A stretch of DNA of 64,000 bases, taken from the NCBI GenBank assembly GCA_021464245.1, contig JADCRB010000068.1:9718748-9782747 (forward strand), read 5' to 3'. Position 1 is the stretch's first letter. Every line of letters begins with the position of its first letter. Below the pieces are notes generated by a model that was not told the DNA's origin, searched no databases, and saw only the letters and a list, made by a program, of their open reading frames with translations. The DNA comes from Carallia brachiata (taxonomy: Eukaryota > Streptophyta > Magnoliopsida > Malpighiales > Rhizophoraceae). Below, piece after piece: positions 13,715 through 26,234 of this stretch. A program made the position numbers and the translations under genes.

Positions 13715-16040
13715 CAGCTAAAAATCAACATGTTATGTATTAATGTGTTCATATTACCAATAACAAGTAGCACAGAATTAACATGTTGCTATCTTTTTTT
13801 TTTTTTTCCAAACATTTTCTACTTAATTTTTTTCTCCTTCATATTTGATATTAAGTTAACTCCTTTAAAAAGGAATCCAATTAGAAGATCTCTTTACTAC
13901 AACAATAAAAAAAAAATTATAGCTTTTAGACTTGATCACCATTATTCTTTGCATCTGTCTCTCGCAACCAGCTGATGAACTATCAGCATACTAGATTTCT
14001 AAATAGCGGACGTATGATACACTTAATAAATTTTTATTTCTCACACTGCAAAATAAATTATACATGACCAATTTATAATTATATATGTTCCTCTTAAAAA
14101 TTTAACACGATCTCTTTCAAATGTCGAGAACTATTTAAATTAAATATGAATGTAATGCACGCAATACAACTACAATACCACTTTATTTGCCAAAAAATCA
14201 AATTATACTGTATTTAAATAAAAATGCATTGCGAGTTTTAAAAAATATACTTCATTATTAAAGAAGTATTACATTTACTAAAGATATAGTAAACTTTTCT
14301 AGCTACAGTACTTGTGGTCGGCTTACACCGATATCTTACACGACCAACATTAATATTTTAAACGTTCTTATTTTCGAATTATATGGTGAAATCTTGCTTT
14401 TCTCGTACTTTTTTTTTGGGTCATCATGTCTTTCTCTAGTGCTATGTCATAGTCATCTTGATCCGGTGAGTATCATTATGCTGTAAAAGTCGAAAATGTA
14501 ACGACTCATGCTCATGTGAACTAGAACATTTTTGTTGCTTTCACCTTCAAATTTTACTGTTTTATATTTGTGTAAAGAATTGTCAAACAATCATCCCATA
14601 TTAAGAGCATATTCAAATTCAATCCTAACGAAAAACATATAATATTTAGGGCAAGTTTGAAATCCAATGTCCATTTTTATCCCTCTCCTTATAAATTTGA
14701 AAACATGTTGATAATTAAAATTTTATTTTGTTCATATATGGTAGCAAATGCATGTCATCAGAGCATGGTAACAAAAAGTGTTTTTTGATATTTAAGGCTA
14801 TAATATTAAAATTTGAACTCGTTCCTATAATTTTAAAAATGTTAAAGACAATCTTTAGTATTACTTGATCAAAATACGATTTATTGTTATATTGTTATAG
14901 TATACATGATGTTGCATCAATAACAGTGAGATCGTATTCGCTTTTATAAAACTATTTTCTTAATGAACACCACTAAGTGGTTATAACTTTAAAAAAATTT
15001 TGTAATTGTTATATATAATATAACAGAAGAAATTATACGATGTGTTTAAAAAACTATTTAATGTGTAATTAATTATTAAAATTATATTAAATTTAAATAA
15101 TTAATTATATATTATATAATTTTTTATATCATATAGTATAATGTATTTTTAATTTTTTATCACGTTATATAATTTTTTTAACATCATGTGTAAGATAAAC
15201 AGTCATTTATTTTATTTTTTTTCTTTCTTGGTTGTCGAGGAATGGGCCTTGCTTGTGAAAACCGTACTTTTTTACTGGTAAAATAGATTTGTCTTGGCTG
15301 ACTGGGGCACACCGTGCTTGAGGTAGATGAGTTTCTAATTAAAGTCATGACTCTTGTATTGGCCAGCAAGACCTATCCGAGGAAAAAGGACTATCGACAT
15401 TAATCTTGAAAAAAGACAGCCGAAGATGACCGATTCCTCCCCCGCGGCGCACCCCTACCCCAAAAAAAAAAGCCGAAATATCTCCTTTCTCCTTTTTTTT
15501 TTTTTTTCCTTTTGTATTATAAGATTTTTTTTTCTTTAAAACTAATAATCCAACAATTTAAAGATAAAAATTATAAGGGAGCTTTCAAAAAAAAAAAGAT
15601 AATAAAAGAAAAATATGAATTTTAAATCTCATATCTCTTTGTGAGAGACTACTATTTATAATTACTTCAACTATTTTTTTTTTTTTTTTTCTTTAGAGTT
15701 GTAAAGAGACCTAAATGTCGAGAAAATATTAAAAAACAAGAATTTAAAACTCGAATAGGACATCTCCATCACTTGCATTAGAAGCACGGAATACCACTAC
15801 GTTCCAAAATTTGATTAGATGTACTGATGTAATTTTGGGTTGAACATATTACTGGGTCAGCTTTTGCTAGTTCAGCTTGGCCCGAGTCCAACCTTCGCTG
15901 GACTCCGTTGCTCCATTCCAAGCCCAACAGCACTCACCGATTTAGAAGATCAAAGAATTTTTTTTTTTTTTACAAAAAAGAAACAAACGTCCGAGACCCA
16001 CAAAAAAAAAAAAAAAAAACAAAAGTTGATGATTAAATTA
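13715..16040. other. Intergenic AT-rich, no gene seen
   Basis: The 3' flank of the lipase gene, then about 2.3 kb of AT-rich sequence with many homopolymer runs. The short frames present have low-complexity translations. No known element was recognised. Confidence 0.55.
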
Positions 16041-17769
16041 AGGTATAAAGGTCAAATTGACCTAAATTTTTTGGTGGTTTGTTAAATTTTATTTATAATA
16101 TTTTTTGTGTGAAAATTGGTCCACTATGTTATGTCCGTTGTAATAATTTTACTCAACTGTCACGTTAGTTGTTAAGTTAACTGACGTGGCAATTAACAGA
16201 GTGTCACGTCAGTCAATTTCTCTCTCACTAGCTGTCATGTCATCAAATAATGATGACATGATATAAAAATCAATTTTACCCAAAACATATGATAGTTTGT
16301 TGATTTTTATTCATAACGTTTCTTTTTTGTGAAAATAGTACAAAACGTTTTTTTCTTTGCACAATTATACTCAACAGTCAATTTTTTCATTAATTACACT
16401 GGTGTGCAAACTGACGACGCATCACCTTAGTAAAGTTGTACCCAATCAGCTGTCACATCATCTCAAGTTGATAATGTGGCAATTGCCACGTCATCCTAAA
16501 GTAATGACTTGACTTTTTTTTATTTTTTTAAAATCTAAAAAGAGATTTTTAAAATATGTTGATATCTAATTAAAAATGAACTCAATTTAATTTTTTAATA
16601 AAAAATTCAATTTGATGAAAAGTTAAAAAAGGAACCCAATATGAAATCAATTTTACTTAATAAAATCGAAATTTTTCGAATCGAAAACTCTTCTAAAATT
16701 AATTTTATCTAATAAAATCAAAAATTTTCAAATTCAAAATCCTTCAAACAACAACCATTTTTATTTTAAACTTTTCATTAATCTAAATAATTTTTTTTGT
16801 TAGAAAATTAAATTAGATTCATTTTTAATTAAATATCAACATATTTTGAAATTTTTTTTTAGATTTTTTAAAAAAAAAACCATCATTTTGACGGCGCACC
16901 ACGTCAACAAAGTTGTGCCCAATCAGCTGCCAAGTTATTTAAAGTTGGCGATGTGGTTTTTTTTTTTCAAAAATCTAAAAAAAGAATTTCAAAATATATT
17001 GATATTTAATTAAAAATGAACCTAATTTAATTTTCTAACAAAAAAAAATATTCAGATTAATGAAAAGTTTAGAATAAAAATGGTTGCTGCTTGAAGGGTT
17101 TTGAATTTGAACGATTTTGATTTTATTAGATAAAATTAACTTTAGAAGAGTTTTCGATTTGCAGAGTTTCGATTTTATTAAGTAAAATTGATTTTAAATT
17201 GGGTTTCTTTTTTAACTTTTCATCAAACTGAATTTTTTTTATTAAAAAATTAAATTGAGTTTATTATTAATTAAATATCAACATATTTTAAAAATCTCCT
17301 TTTAAATTTTTGAAAAATAAAAAAAATCACTTCATCAACTTGAAATGATGTGACAGCTGATTGGGTACAACTTTATTAACGTGATGCGCCGTTAGTTGCC
17401 ACGTCAGCGTAATTAATGGAAAAATTGACTATTAAGTATAATTGTGCGATAGAAAAAATATTTTATACTAGTTTTCACAAAAAAAAAACGTTATAGATAA
17501 AAATCAACAAACTGTCATAGATTTTGAGTAAAATTAACTTTTATACCACGTAATCATTATTTGATAACGTGACAATTAATGGGAGAGAAATTGATTGATA
17601 TGACATTCCGTTAATTATCACGTCAGCCAACTTAACAATTAAAATAACTGTTGGGTAAAATTATTATAACGGAGATAACGTAGTAGACCAGTTTTCACAC
17701 AAAAAAAAAGTTATAAGTAAAAATCAACAAACTGACAAAGATTTTAAATAAATTTAACCTTTATGCCCT
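16041..17769. mobile_element. Nested foldback (palindromic) DNA element, about 1.73 kb
   Basis: The whole interval is a near-complete palindrome about a centre near 16905. The left end AGGTATAAAGGTC is mirrored by the right end (...AACCTTTATGCCCT, which is AGGGCATAAAGGTT on the minus strand). Within each half lies a smaller palindrome (about 16520-16870 and 16968-17310). Both have arms carrying AAAATCTAAAAA, GTTGATAT and AATTAAAAATGAA. A module containing AAAGTTGT, CCCAATCAGCTG (near 16425) recurs inverted near 17345-17385 and a third time in the central loop (about 16893). Direct AAATTA hexamers flank the element (16035-16040 and 17770-17775) and could be a target duplication, though weak in such AT-rich DNA. 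No coding capacity is visible. It fits a non-autonomous foldback/long-TIR element. The superfamily is not assigned. Confidence 0.8.
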
Positions 17770-19500
17770 AAATTAATGAGAGATAAGATTTATACATTTG
17801 ACCAATTATCAGCTATGCATACTGAAGCGCTAGTAGTTTTGTTGGGGCTTTAGTTACTAGCAAGCTTTGCTATTCCATGCAGTTCAATTGAGACTAATTC
17901 CAGGACCATACAGACGTCTCAAGAGAAGTGCTCGTGGGACATTTCACCTTTACTTTCGGACATCAAACGACAATTGTTTTTTGCTATTGATGTTTCTATT
18001 ACCTATGTACCTATATGTGTTAAAAGGACAGCAAATTGAATTGCTAAACAGATTAGGTTGAGTTCTTGTCTTCAAGACTGGTTAGCAACTCGCTAGATAC
18101 TCTTATTTGCTTGTTAACTTTTGATTTGCCCCAATAATATTATCATCTACCTTTCTTTTATCAAAAAAAAGTCTTAATTGCTCTAGTCGTAGATATTATA
18201 AAAGAACAAAATATCAGTATATTTAGTAAAATATATAATTAATTAAACGATATTTAATAATTTAGTTTTTTAATTTAACAAAAGTTTTGTAATATAATAA
18301 TATAGATTATCATATATCTATTATATAATAAGTATTTATGATAAAATAAACAGAAAAAATTATTTGATAGAAAAAACTACTTGTAACCCTTTTAGTGCAG
18401 CTAAATAATTGCACTCCTAAAAAAATTCGTGGTTGAAGCCACCCACTCAAAAACAGAAATTATAGCATGCAAACTCCTATAGTCCCCAACGGCTCGAATT
18501 TAAGCTCGTACCATAATTAATACCATTAAAAAAAACACGTTAGTGCACTTTTTTTTAAACTTATTTTTTGTCAGTTCTTGCTTAACCCTTTGAAGATAAG
18601 CGTAAATAATATTTTGTAAGTTTTTCGCATGAGCACCATTAGAAGAAAGGGCGCAACTGTATGCGATTTTTTTTTTCTCATTTTCTTTTACGAATCCGTG
18701 TGAGTTCAATTTAAAACGCACCCGATTGAACATGGTCACATAATTTTACATCTTATGACATTTTCTTTAACATTTTACAATTAAATTAATCATTTTAGTT
18801 CATTTTATATTAAATGACCAATTATAATAAAATGAGATTACTTATTAATAAATAATTAAGTAATTTAGTAATTTTATTTATGCAATAAATAGTTCTATGC
18901 AACTAAATAACTATTAATCAAGATTAATTACTCTTTTATTAAAGGATTTAAATGTATTTAAGATCAAAAGTTTAAAAAATGAAAACAAAATCACTTAAAA
19001 TTTAAAAAACTCAAAACTCTCTAGGCAATGTTCCAACAAGTTATATTATAAAAACGAAACTTATTTATTATGTGTGACTTTTCATGTATTTTTATGATTA
19101 TTTTACGAATCTAGTCATGCAATCAGCTGTTACTAAAATTGTAAGCAATATTGCCCCCATTTCTCGTGGTGGGGTGCTTGGAATTTTCATTTTTCATAAT
19201 TAGAATCACCAATAATTCATAAGAAATAACAAAGAATCCTTATCCTCTAGAAAAAATAAATAAAACAATGGTGGACCAAAAAAGAACAATGGCTAAAAAC
19301 AAAGGTGGGTACATTGCCTTTATTTTTTTTAAAATTTTTTTTGTCGTAGTAAGCCAGGAATAAAAAAAATAAAAAAAATCTTTAAATAATTAAAGAAAGC
19401 AAAAGAGAATTTCTCAACTGACCACAGCCCAAGGATCACTCGCATCAGTCATTACATCCTACGGTCAAGACAAGAAAAACCACATTTCATTTACGTAAAC
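17770..19500. other. Intergenic between foldback element and RNA-binding protein gene
   Basis: AT-rich sequence without a recognisable gene. The last few hundred bases before 19828 include a CT-rich stretch (about 19590-19670) that is probably the 5' UTR and promoter of the next gene. Confidence 0.5.
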
Positions 19501-19828
19501 CTGCCCGTACCTGAACATTTACACTAGGGCTTTTAAGATTAGGTTTGAGCCGCTCTCTGCTTTCTCCGTCTGCCGCATTGGGTAGGGTTTTCGATGCCTT
19601 TGTCTCTCACTCTCTATCTCAGTCTTTTCTTTCTCGCTGATTTTCCCGACGTTTTCTCTCACTTTCTCGCCTGCCAAACACACCTTTAACTCCAAAATTT
19701 TCGTCAAATTAGCTCTTTTTTTTTCTTAGATCGATTGATTATTCATGGCTTTAGACAGGCTCTAAGCTTAAAACTAAGTTAAGAAAGGGTTTTTTTTTCC
19801 TGTGTATTTATTGAAAAATCGAAGGAAA

Positions 19829-22800
19829 ATGGCGACCATGAACTCTTTCGATCTCCTTGGCGGCGACGATAATGAGGACCCTTCTGTCTTCATCGCCGCG
19901 GCGGCGGCGGCGGCGGCCCAGCAGAAGGTGGAGAAGCCGAAGAAGGCGCCGACTGCTCCTGCTCAGCCCCAAGCTCAGCCGGATAAGCCGGCTAAGCTCC
20001 CCTCTAAGCCTCCTCCTCCGGCTCAAGCGGGTGAGATTCATTTCTGAATTTAAAGATGCTTGTTTGTTCATTATTGTGTTTTTTTTTCTTTAGTTTTTAT
20101 TATTAGTGACTTGAATTTTCATTGGAAAGCTGTGTTTTTTCAATTAAATTGGACTTAGTTCTGTTGTTTTTCCCTGTTTGGCAGCTGAGAAGGAGGGAAA
20201 ATGAAGGGGAAAATTCAGAATTTGTAGTGGTCACTTTTTTTCCCATTTTCATGGTGTTTTATGAAATGTAACGGATTGTTCTTGCTATTTATATCATTTC
20301 GATGTACACTTAGCAATTGCTTAGCACTTCTTTAATGAAAGCTGTATGATTATGGCCAGTGTTTTATAATCTTATATTACCTTGTCAATAAATCAATGAT
20401 TATGGTGCGATCAAGTTGCTGCACTGAAGTACATACTATAGATTAAGAAATAAAATGTTAGGGTAAATCTGGAAATACCGTGGAAGTTTTGGAATTTTTG
20501 TGGAAGTGGACCTGAAATTTTGGTTGGATATTATTGCCCTTGAGTGTTTGTTAGTGATGTTTAATCATCTTTTGTTAAAACAGCTTTAGTTGGCTTTGAA
20601 TGGCTGGATTAGTTTGCTACTATGATATGACATGATTATTGGAGTTGCTTGATGTTTATCTCACTTTTTTCCCCTTGTGATCTGATTGTCTGCCTGAGTA
20701 GTGAGGGAAGCGAAGACTGAAGGTGGACGGGGAGAAGGTGGCCGTGGAGGGGGTCGTGGCGGTGGACGCGGTTATGGACGTGGAGGGGGTCGTGGTGGTG
20801 GATTTAAGAGGGATTCAGATGACAACGAGGGCACTTTTGTGAGCAGCAATGGCTACAAACCATCTGAAGATGGAGACTCTGGCAGGCAAACTGAGAGGCG
20901 CAGCTATGGTGCCCCCCGTGGTGGATTCCGTGGTGGTCGTCGTGGTAGTTTTAACAATGGAGAAGCTGGAGAAGGTGAACGCCCTAGGAGGATGTATGAA
21001 CGACGTAGCGGTACTGGTCGCGGGTTAGTATTTTGTAGTTAAAATATAGATTATAGTCATACCTATGACCTGTATCTTCTTATTAGCACATATGATGACA
21101 TATAAAATCAATTATGAAAACTTCTGCATTCTGACAGGAACGAATCTAAACGTGATGGGGCTGGCCGTGGGAATTGGGGAACTCCTGCTGATGAAATTGC
21201 TCCGTGAGTATCTGTATTTTCAACCCCATGAAGTGGTTTTGGATATCAAGATTGCTACCTGTATTTATTCTAAAGTCATGTTGTTACTTAAATGTTGCAA
21301 AATCAAGGGAGACTGAGGAACCTGTAGTTGAAAATGAGAAGACTGCAATTGCTGAGAAGCCTTCAGGAGAGGAGGAAACTGCAGATGCCAATAAGGAAAA
21401 TCCTGCAACTGAGCCAGAAGAAAAGGAGCCAGAGGACAAGGTTAATGGAGTTAAACCAATTTATTAGTTCATTTCCTGTTTTTTTAAGACTTGGACCAGA
21501 AAAAGCTGAAACAATACAAGAAAATGGGTTTTTTTTTGGTTTTCTAGTGTCCATAGTATTGAGCAGAAGATGACTTATGCTGGATTTGCTAAGAATTTGT
21601 TTGGAAAAAGTAGAGATTGGCCAAGGTTAACTTGAAGCTCTTATATTTGATTTCTTTTGACTGAGATCATAATATGATAATCCCATCGACTATTCGCAAC
21701 TTGTATTATGTTTGTGATTGTTTGCCTTCCTGGGTGCTTAAGCATGTAAATAAGACTGCATTCTAGGTTGTTGTGGCCATATATCGCGTGCTTTAGCATT
21801 ATTATGATGACCTCTTCTATCAGAGGCAGGAGGATTTGTTTATATTCGGAGCTGGGTTCCTTCTGATTATATGTGTATTATTGGAGCTTTATTTATTGTT
21901 ATATTATTTTGAATCTATATTTAAATGTCTAAAATGTCCATCTAAGGTTAGTATACAATTTTTGATTATCTTCTGAACAATCTTTACTAAAAATATTGTA
22001 CTTCTTATCTTTGATGTTAAAGCATCATTTTATGCCATGCTAATATGTCTGATTTATCCCTGTTTTGTTGCATTAACAGGAGATGACCCTAGAAGAGTAT
22101 GAGAAGGTTCGTGAAGAGAAGAGGAAAGCTTTACTTGCTCTGAAGCCAGAGGAGAGGAAGGTTAACGTTGACAAAGCTTTTGAATCCATGCAGCAGCTCT
22201 CAAATAAGAAGGAAAATGATGAAATATTTATCAAACTGGTAAGCAGCGTGAATTTAGTACTTTATTTATTTGGTTGTACTTTATTTCTTTGGTAAAGCCT
22301 GACCAGGTAGTTGAGTTAAAGCATTATTTACTTTCAGGGTTCTGAAAAGGACAGACGAAAGGATGCTGTGGACAAAGAAGATAGAGCCAAAAAGGTGTTC
22401 GCTTTTCTTGTATAATAAACTTATACCAACGATTTCTTTCAGATGATATTCCTATGATTTATGCTGTAGTTGAATTTTTTTTTTTACTATTCTTGAGAAT
22501 AAGGTGTTGAAATATCTTGTTGGCATCTAGCAGAGCAGAGTATATTTAGAAAATATTTTTGGGATGGTTATTGCTGCCAATAGTTCAAGTATTAACCCTA
22601 GGGGAATTTTCTCCATATTACGCCTGATGCTATGGATCATATATCATTTGTGGGGAGCACAATCTCTTACGATTTAATTTCTTGGAACTTGCTTTGGGAT
22701 TCTTGCTGTTACTGGTTGACAAATGTTCTGGGGAATTGGATTTCATGTGTATTTGTTCTTAGCTATTGATTTCATTTTTTGGACTTGTGGAAAACTTGGA

Positions 22801-23220
22801 TCTTTTTCCCTCACTATCTTGTGGTAAAAATTTCATAAATATGTGCTGCTATAGCATATTCATTTGGATGTGTCCTGCAAATTTTTACTTGAAATGTCCT
22901 ACAATTTTGTTCTCTTGCCCTAATAGTCATGAAAACTTTGATGTAGATATTCAGTGTTGTGGAATACCATATTGTTCAATCCCAATCCTTGCCTGTCATA
23001 TGACTCGGTATCAACCTAATTTGATGTTGTGCGAATGCAGTCTGTCAGCATAAATGAGTTCCTGAAGCCTGCTGATGGGGAGAGCTACCATAGCTCCGGT
23101 GGTCGTGGCCGAGGCCGTGGCCGTGGATCAAGAGGTGGATGGGGAAGAGGCATTGCACGTGATGCAGCAGCCCCTTCAATCGAGGATCCGGGGCAGTTCC
23201 CCTCATTGGGTGGCAAGTGA
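19829..23220 (+). CDS. RGG-box nuclear/cytoplasmic RNA-binding protein, RGGA type (HABP4/SERBP1 family)
   Basis: Seven exons read without interruption: 19829-20030, 20702-21023, 21138-21203, 21308-21440, 22080-22238, 22338-22394 and 23041-23220, all with GT-AG introns and matching phases (372 aa). The N-terminus (MATMNSFDLLGGDD) with an Ala run fits the Stm1-type N-terminal region. Exon 2 encodes a dense RGG/GGRG box. Exons 4-6 form the acidic-basic HABP4/PAI-RBP1 segment with MTLEEYEKV and KPEERKVNVDKAFESMQQL. The last exon carries a second RGG box and ends FPSLGGK, the hallmark C-terminus of plant RGGA proteins. The family binds RNA and associates with ribosomes and stress-related mRNAs; Arabidopsis RGGA is linked to salt and drought tolerance. 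The ATG at 19829 was chosen because it begins the conserved N-terminal motif. An in-frame ATG four codons on is an alternative. No lesion is seen. Confidence 0.93.
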
Positions 23221-26200
23221 GGTGTTTGTGCATCTATTGTAGTCGCATTGGTTTTCCCTAGCTTCGGAAACCTTTGTGATCTATCCACAACCTTTTGGGT
23301 CAAACCTCCATCAACAGGCCAAGAATTTCCATAAAAACCATGTTTTAAATTCCTGTCTTTTGGGTGTAAATTTTAGATATTCCTTTATGCCTGTGATTCC
23401 TTGAATTTCAATATGCATGCATACCATCTTCGTTTATCTGTTCAAGTTAGAGAACATAACAAGCGTCAATGTCATGTCTCGAACTGCGTAGTGGCGTCAG
23501 TTTTGGTTTTCTTATTAGGTCAAGAACATTTTGTACTTCTAGTTTAATTTTCTTTCGGTTTCTGATCGATGCTTGATAAGGAATGCACCAGTTTTGTTGT
23601 TGCTTCATTGGGTCTGCTTCGGCATGCTTGAGTGCTAAGTTTTGGTGTTCCTCGCCTGAATTTAATTTGCTGTTTTAAAAAAAAATCCCTTTTCCCTATC
23701 CTATCAAGGTAGTGATGTGACCCATGTGTATGGGGCATGAATGAATGGTATTAACAGGGTAATGCTTCCCGTCTCTCTCTTTGCTTTCTACTGGCCTAAC
23801 TATTTACAGGCTTTGAGGAAGGCTTGAGAAGGGTAGGCGCGCAGCTTTGCCAGAAGTGACCGGAGGAGGGGAGTCGAGGAAGGCCGATGCCTATACGACA
23901 TGAGCTGGAAAGCTTTCGTAGAAGCCTTGCCTCTTGCTTTATAGGCATTGTTACAAATTCTCGCAAAACGTTACATAAGCTAATAAACAGTAATAGCTCC
24001 CTTCAGTCAAATTCATAATCTTTTTAATTGATTCGAGACGCTGCGGTGCTGCTCCTTAGAATCCAGAGTGAGAGAATGGTTTTCAGAGACTGGGGAAGGC
24101 GAAACGGGTGGATTATGGGGCGAAGGTTGGTCCTTTGGGATTTGGGTATGGACGAGCCTCGACTGAGCAAGCAGTGCTAATAGAAGGCAAAAAGTACATT
24201 TTTTTCATCGTTTCAGTAAGGAATCTCTTTTAGAGAAGTTCAACAAGAAGGAAGCAAGTTTTTAGCCAAAAAATTATGATTAAAACTCCTTTTTGGTGTC
24301 TTTGTTAAACAATAAGGCATTTTTTAATAAACTATTGGAAACTAAGTAGTGTTTCCTTTTACGAAACTGCATTATCGTCTTTCATGAAGGTAACTCCTGG
24401 CACTGCCATGGTCTTAACTTTTGTTTAAATGTTGAAGAAAACTCCTCAACCTTTTGATAAGTAAAGCTACCGTTAAATTTTATGTTAGGTTTCACCATGT
24501 GATAACATTTTTTGGTTCAGTTTGCTAATGTAATAATTTTAGGTCTTAATACAATTAGGGTCTATTTGGATCAGCTGTTAAATATTACTATCTTTAATTG
24601 TTATTGCTGATTACTGTTACTGATTGCTGATTCTTAATACTAATTGCTGATAAAACTAATGAAATGTTTACTTAATTTTATACTTACTATTACTGTTAAA
24701 TATTGAAATATATAATTTAGACATTTAATTTATATAAATATATCATATTAAAAAAATATTTTATAATTTTATATTCTTAGAATAATTTTTAAATAATATT
24801 GAGACTTTTTTCATTTAATTTTTAATTTTTTTTAAAAAATATTAATTATCACTAGATGGTCAAAGTTATATTGTTCAAGATTTTTTTTATAAGTGTTAAT
24901 ATTAAAGAAAATTGAACTAAAAAAAATATTATTTAAGAATAATAAAAAAAATATTGTGTTTATACAAATATTAATAAAATAGATTAAAATATCTGAAAAG
25001 TTAAAAAAATAATAGAATAATATAAATATTCTTTAAGGGTAATTTAGTTCATATAAATTATTATTAACATTAAAAAGTAAAAAGTAAATTAAAAAATAAT
25101 AAAAAATAATAAAAAGTAATTTTTACTTATTTTTTAATCAACTGCTGTTAGAGAGCCATATAAGAAAATAAGTAAACAGTAACAATAAAAAATTTATCTA
25201 ATACTTATCATCTTATTTTTTGAAAATAAATTATAAATGTACCTCCTAAAAAATTAACTCAAACACCGACAAATAGTCATATGGGTGGCTATTGAACATT
25301 ATTATTCTGATGAAAAACATTTTAAAAAAAAGAAACTAGAGAGAAATGATAGAAAATAGGACCAAAGTCCGTTGAAATAGGAGTGCAAGTCGACCAATGT
25401 GGATGGATTTGAGTCCAAAAATTGAAAACATTAAATTGGCAACGGACTAATAAAAGCACAAAGGCCAATTATGTTGCTATAATTAGTTGCAATTTTGAGT
25501 GGTTGCATTTGACAATCAGTACAATTAGTACAAGATCGCGTTTAAGGCTGAAGAGCTGAGCTTCAATTGGAGCCAATTTATATAATTAAAAAAAAAGAAA
25601 AAAATGACAATTTTGAACCATTTGACTCTCAACTAATTAATTATATGGATTGATGAGCCGTAAATAGATTTTTTTTTTTTTTATTCTCAGTTGAGCAATG
25701 GGGCTGAATTTTATGGCCATGGATACATCTATTTATTTATTTCTTTTTTTTTTTTTTTTTGGATAAAAGTTGTGTTCTATATTATACGGCTGCACAATGT
25801 GACCATAGGCAAGAAAAAAACTGTAATTTATATCCAACAAAATGCAAATGCAAGTACGTTGATAATTTATATAATTTTTTCTTAGAAAAGAATTTTTTTC
25901 CGAAGCTAAAAAATTTTATTTTTCATATATGAGATCTATATTTTTTTAATTTAAAATAATACCATTTAATTTTATATTTTAATTTTAATTTTTTATATTT
26001 TATAAATATAATTATATTAAATTAATGACTAATTTTACATTGTAGTAACGTGTGGTTACACTACGCGGCTGCCCAGTGTGGTTCTAAAACCAAACCTTTC
26101 TTCATCTTGTTTTTTTTTTCGGTGTTTCTTTCTTTATTCCCAGTGTTTCCAATGGTAATGTTCATTAGTTCATTAGTTGTCAAGAGTATTTGCCATTAGA

Positions 26201-26234
26201 GAGAGAGAGAGAGAGAGTGGCTTTACAAGATCTC
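23221..26234. other. Intergenic: 3' flank, a GC-richer island and AT-rich debris
   Basis: About 23221-23540 is probably the 3' UTR of the RNA-binding gene. 23760-24190 is noticeably richer in G and C than its surroundings but contains no recognisable coding frame. 24560-25200 is AT-rich, with CTGATTACTG-like words near one end and CAACTGCTGTTAGAGAGCC near the other, and looks like old transposon debris. A (GA)n run lies at about 26199-26217. Confidence 0.5.

Noticed and set aside
14757..14775. ATCAGAGCATGGTAAC, resembling part of an LTR primer-binding site
   Set aside because: The match to the initiator-Met site is partial, with no LTR, polypurine tract or gag-pol sequence nearby. A similar weak match at 4155 was also dropped.
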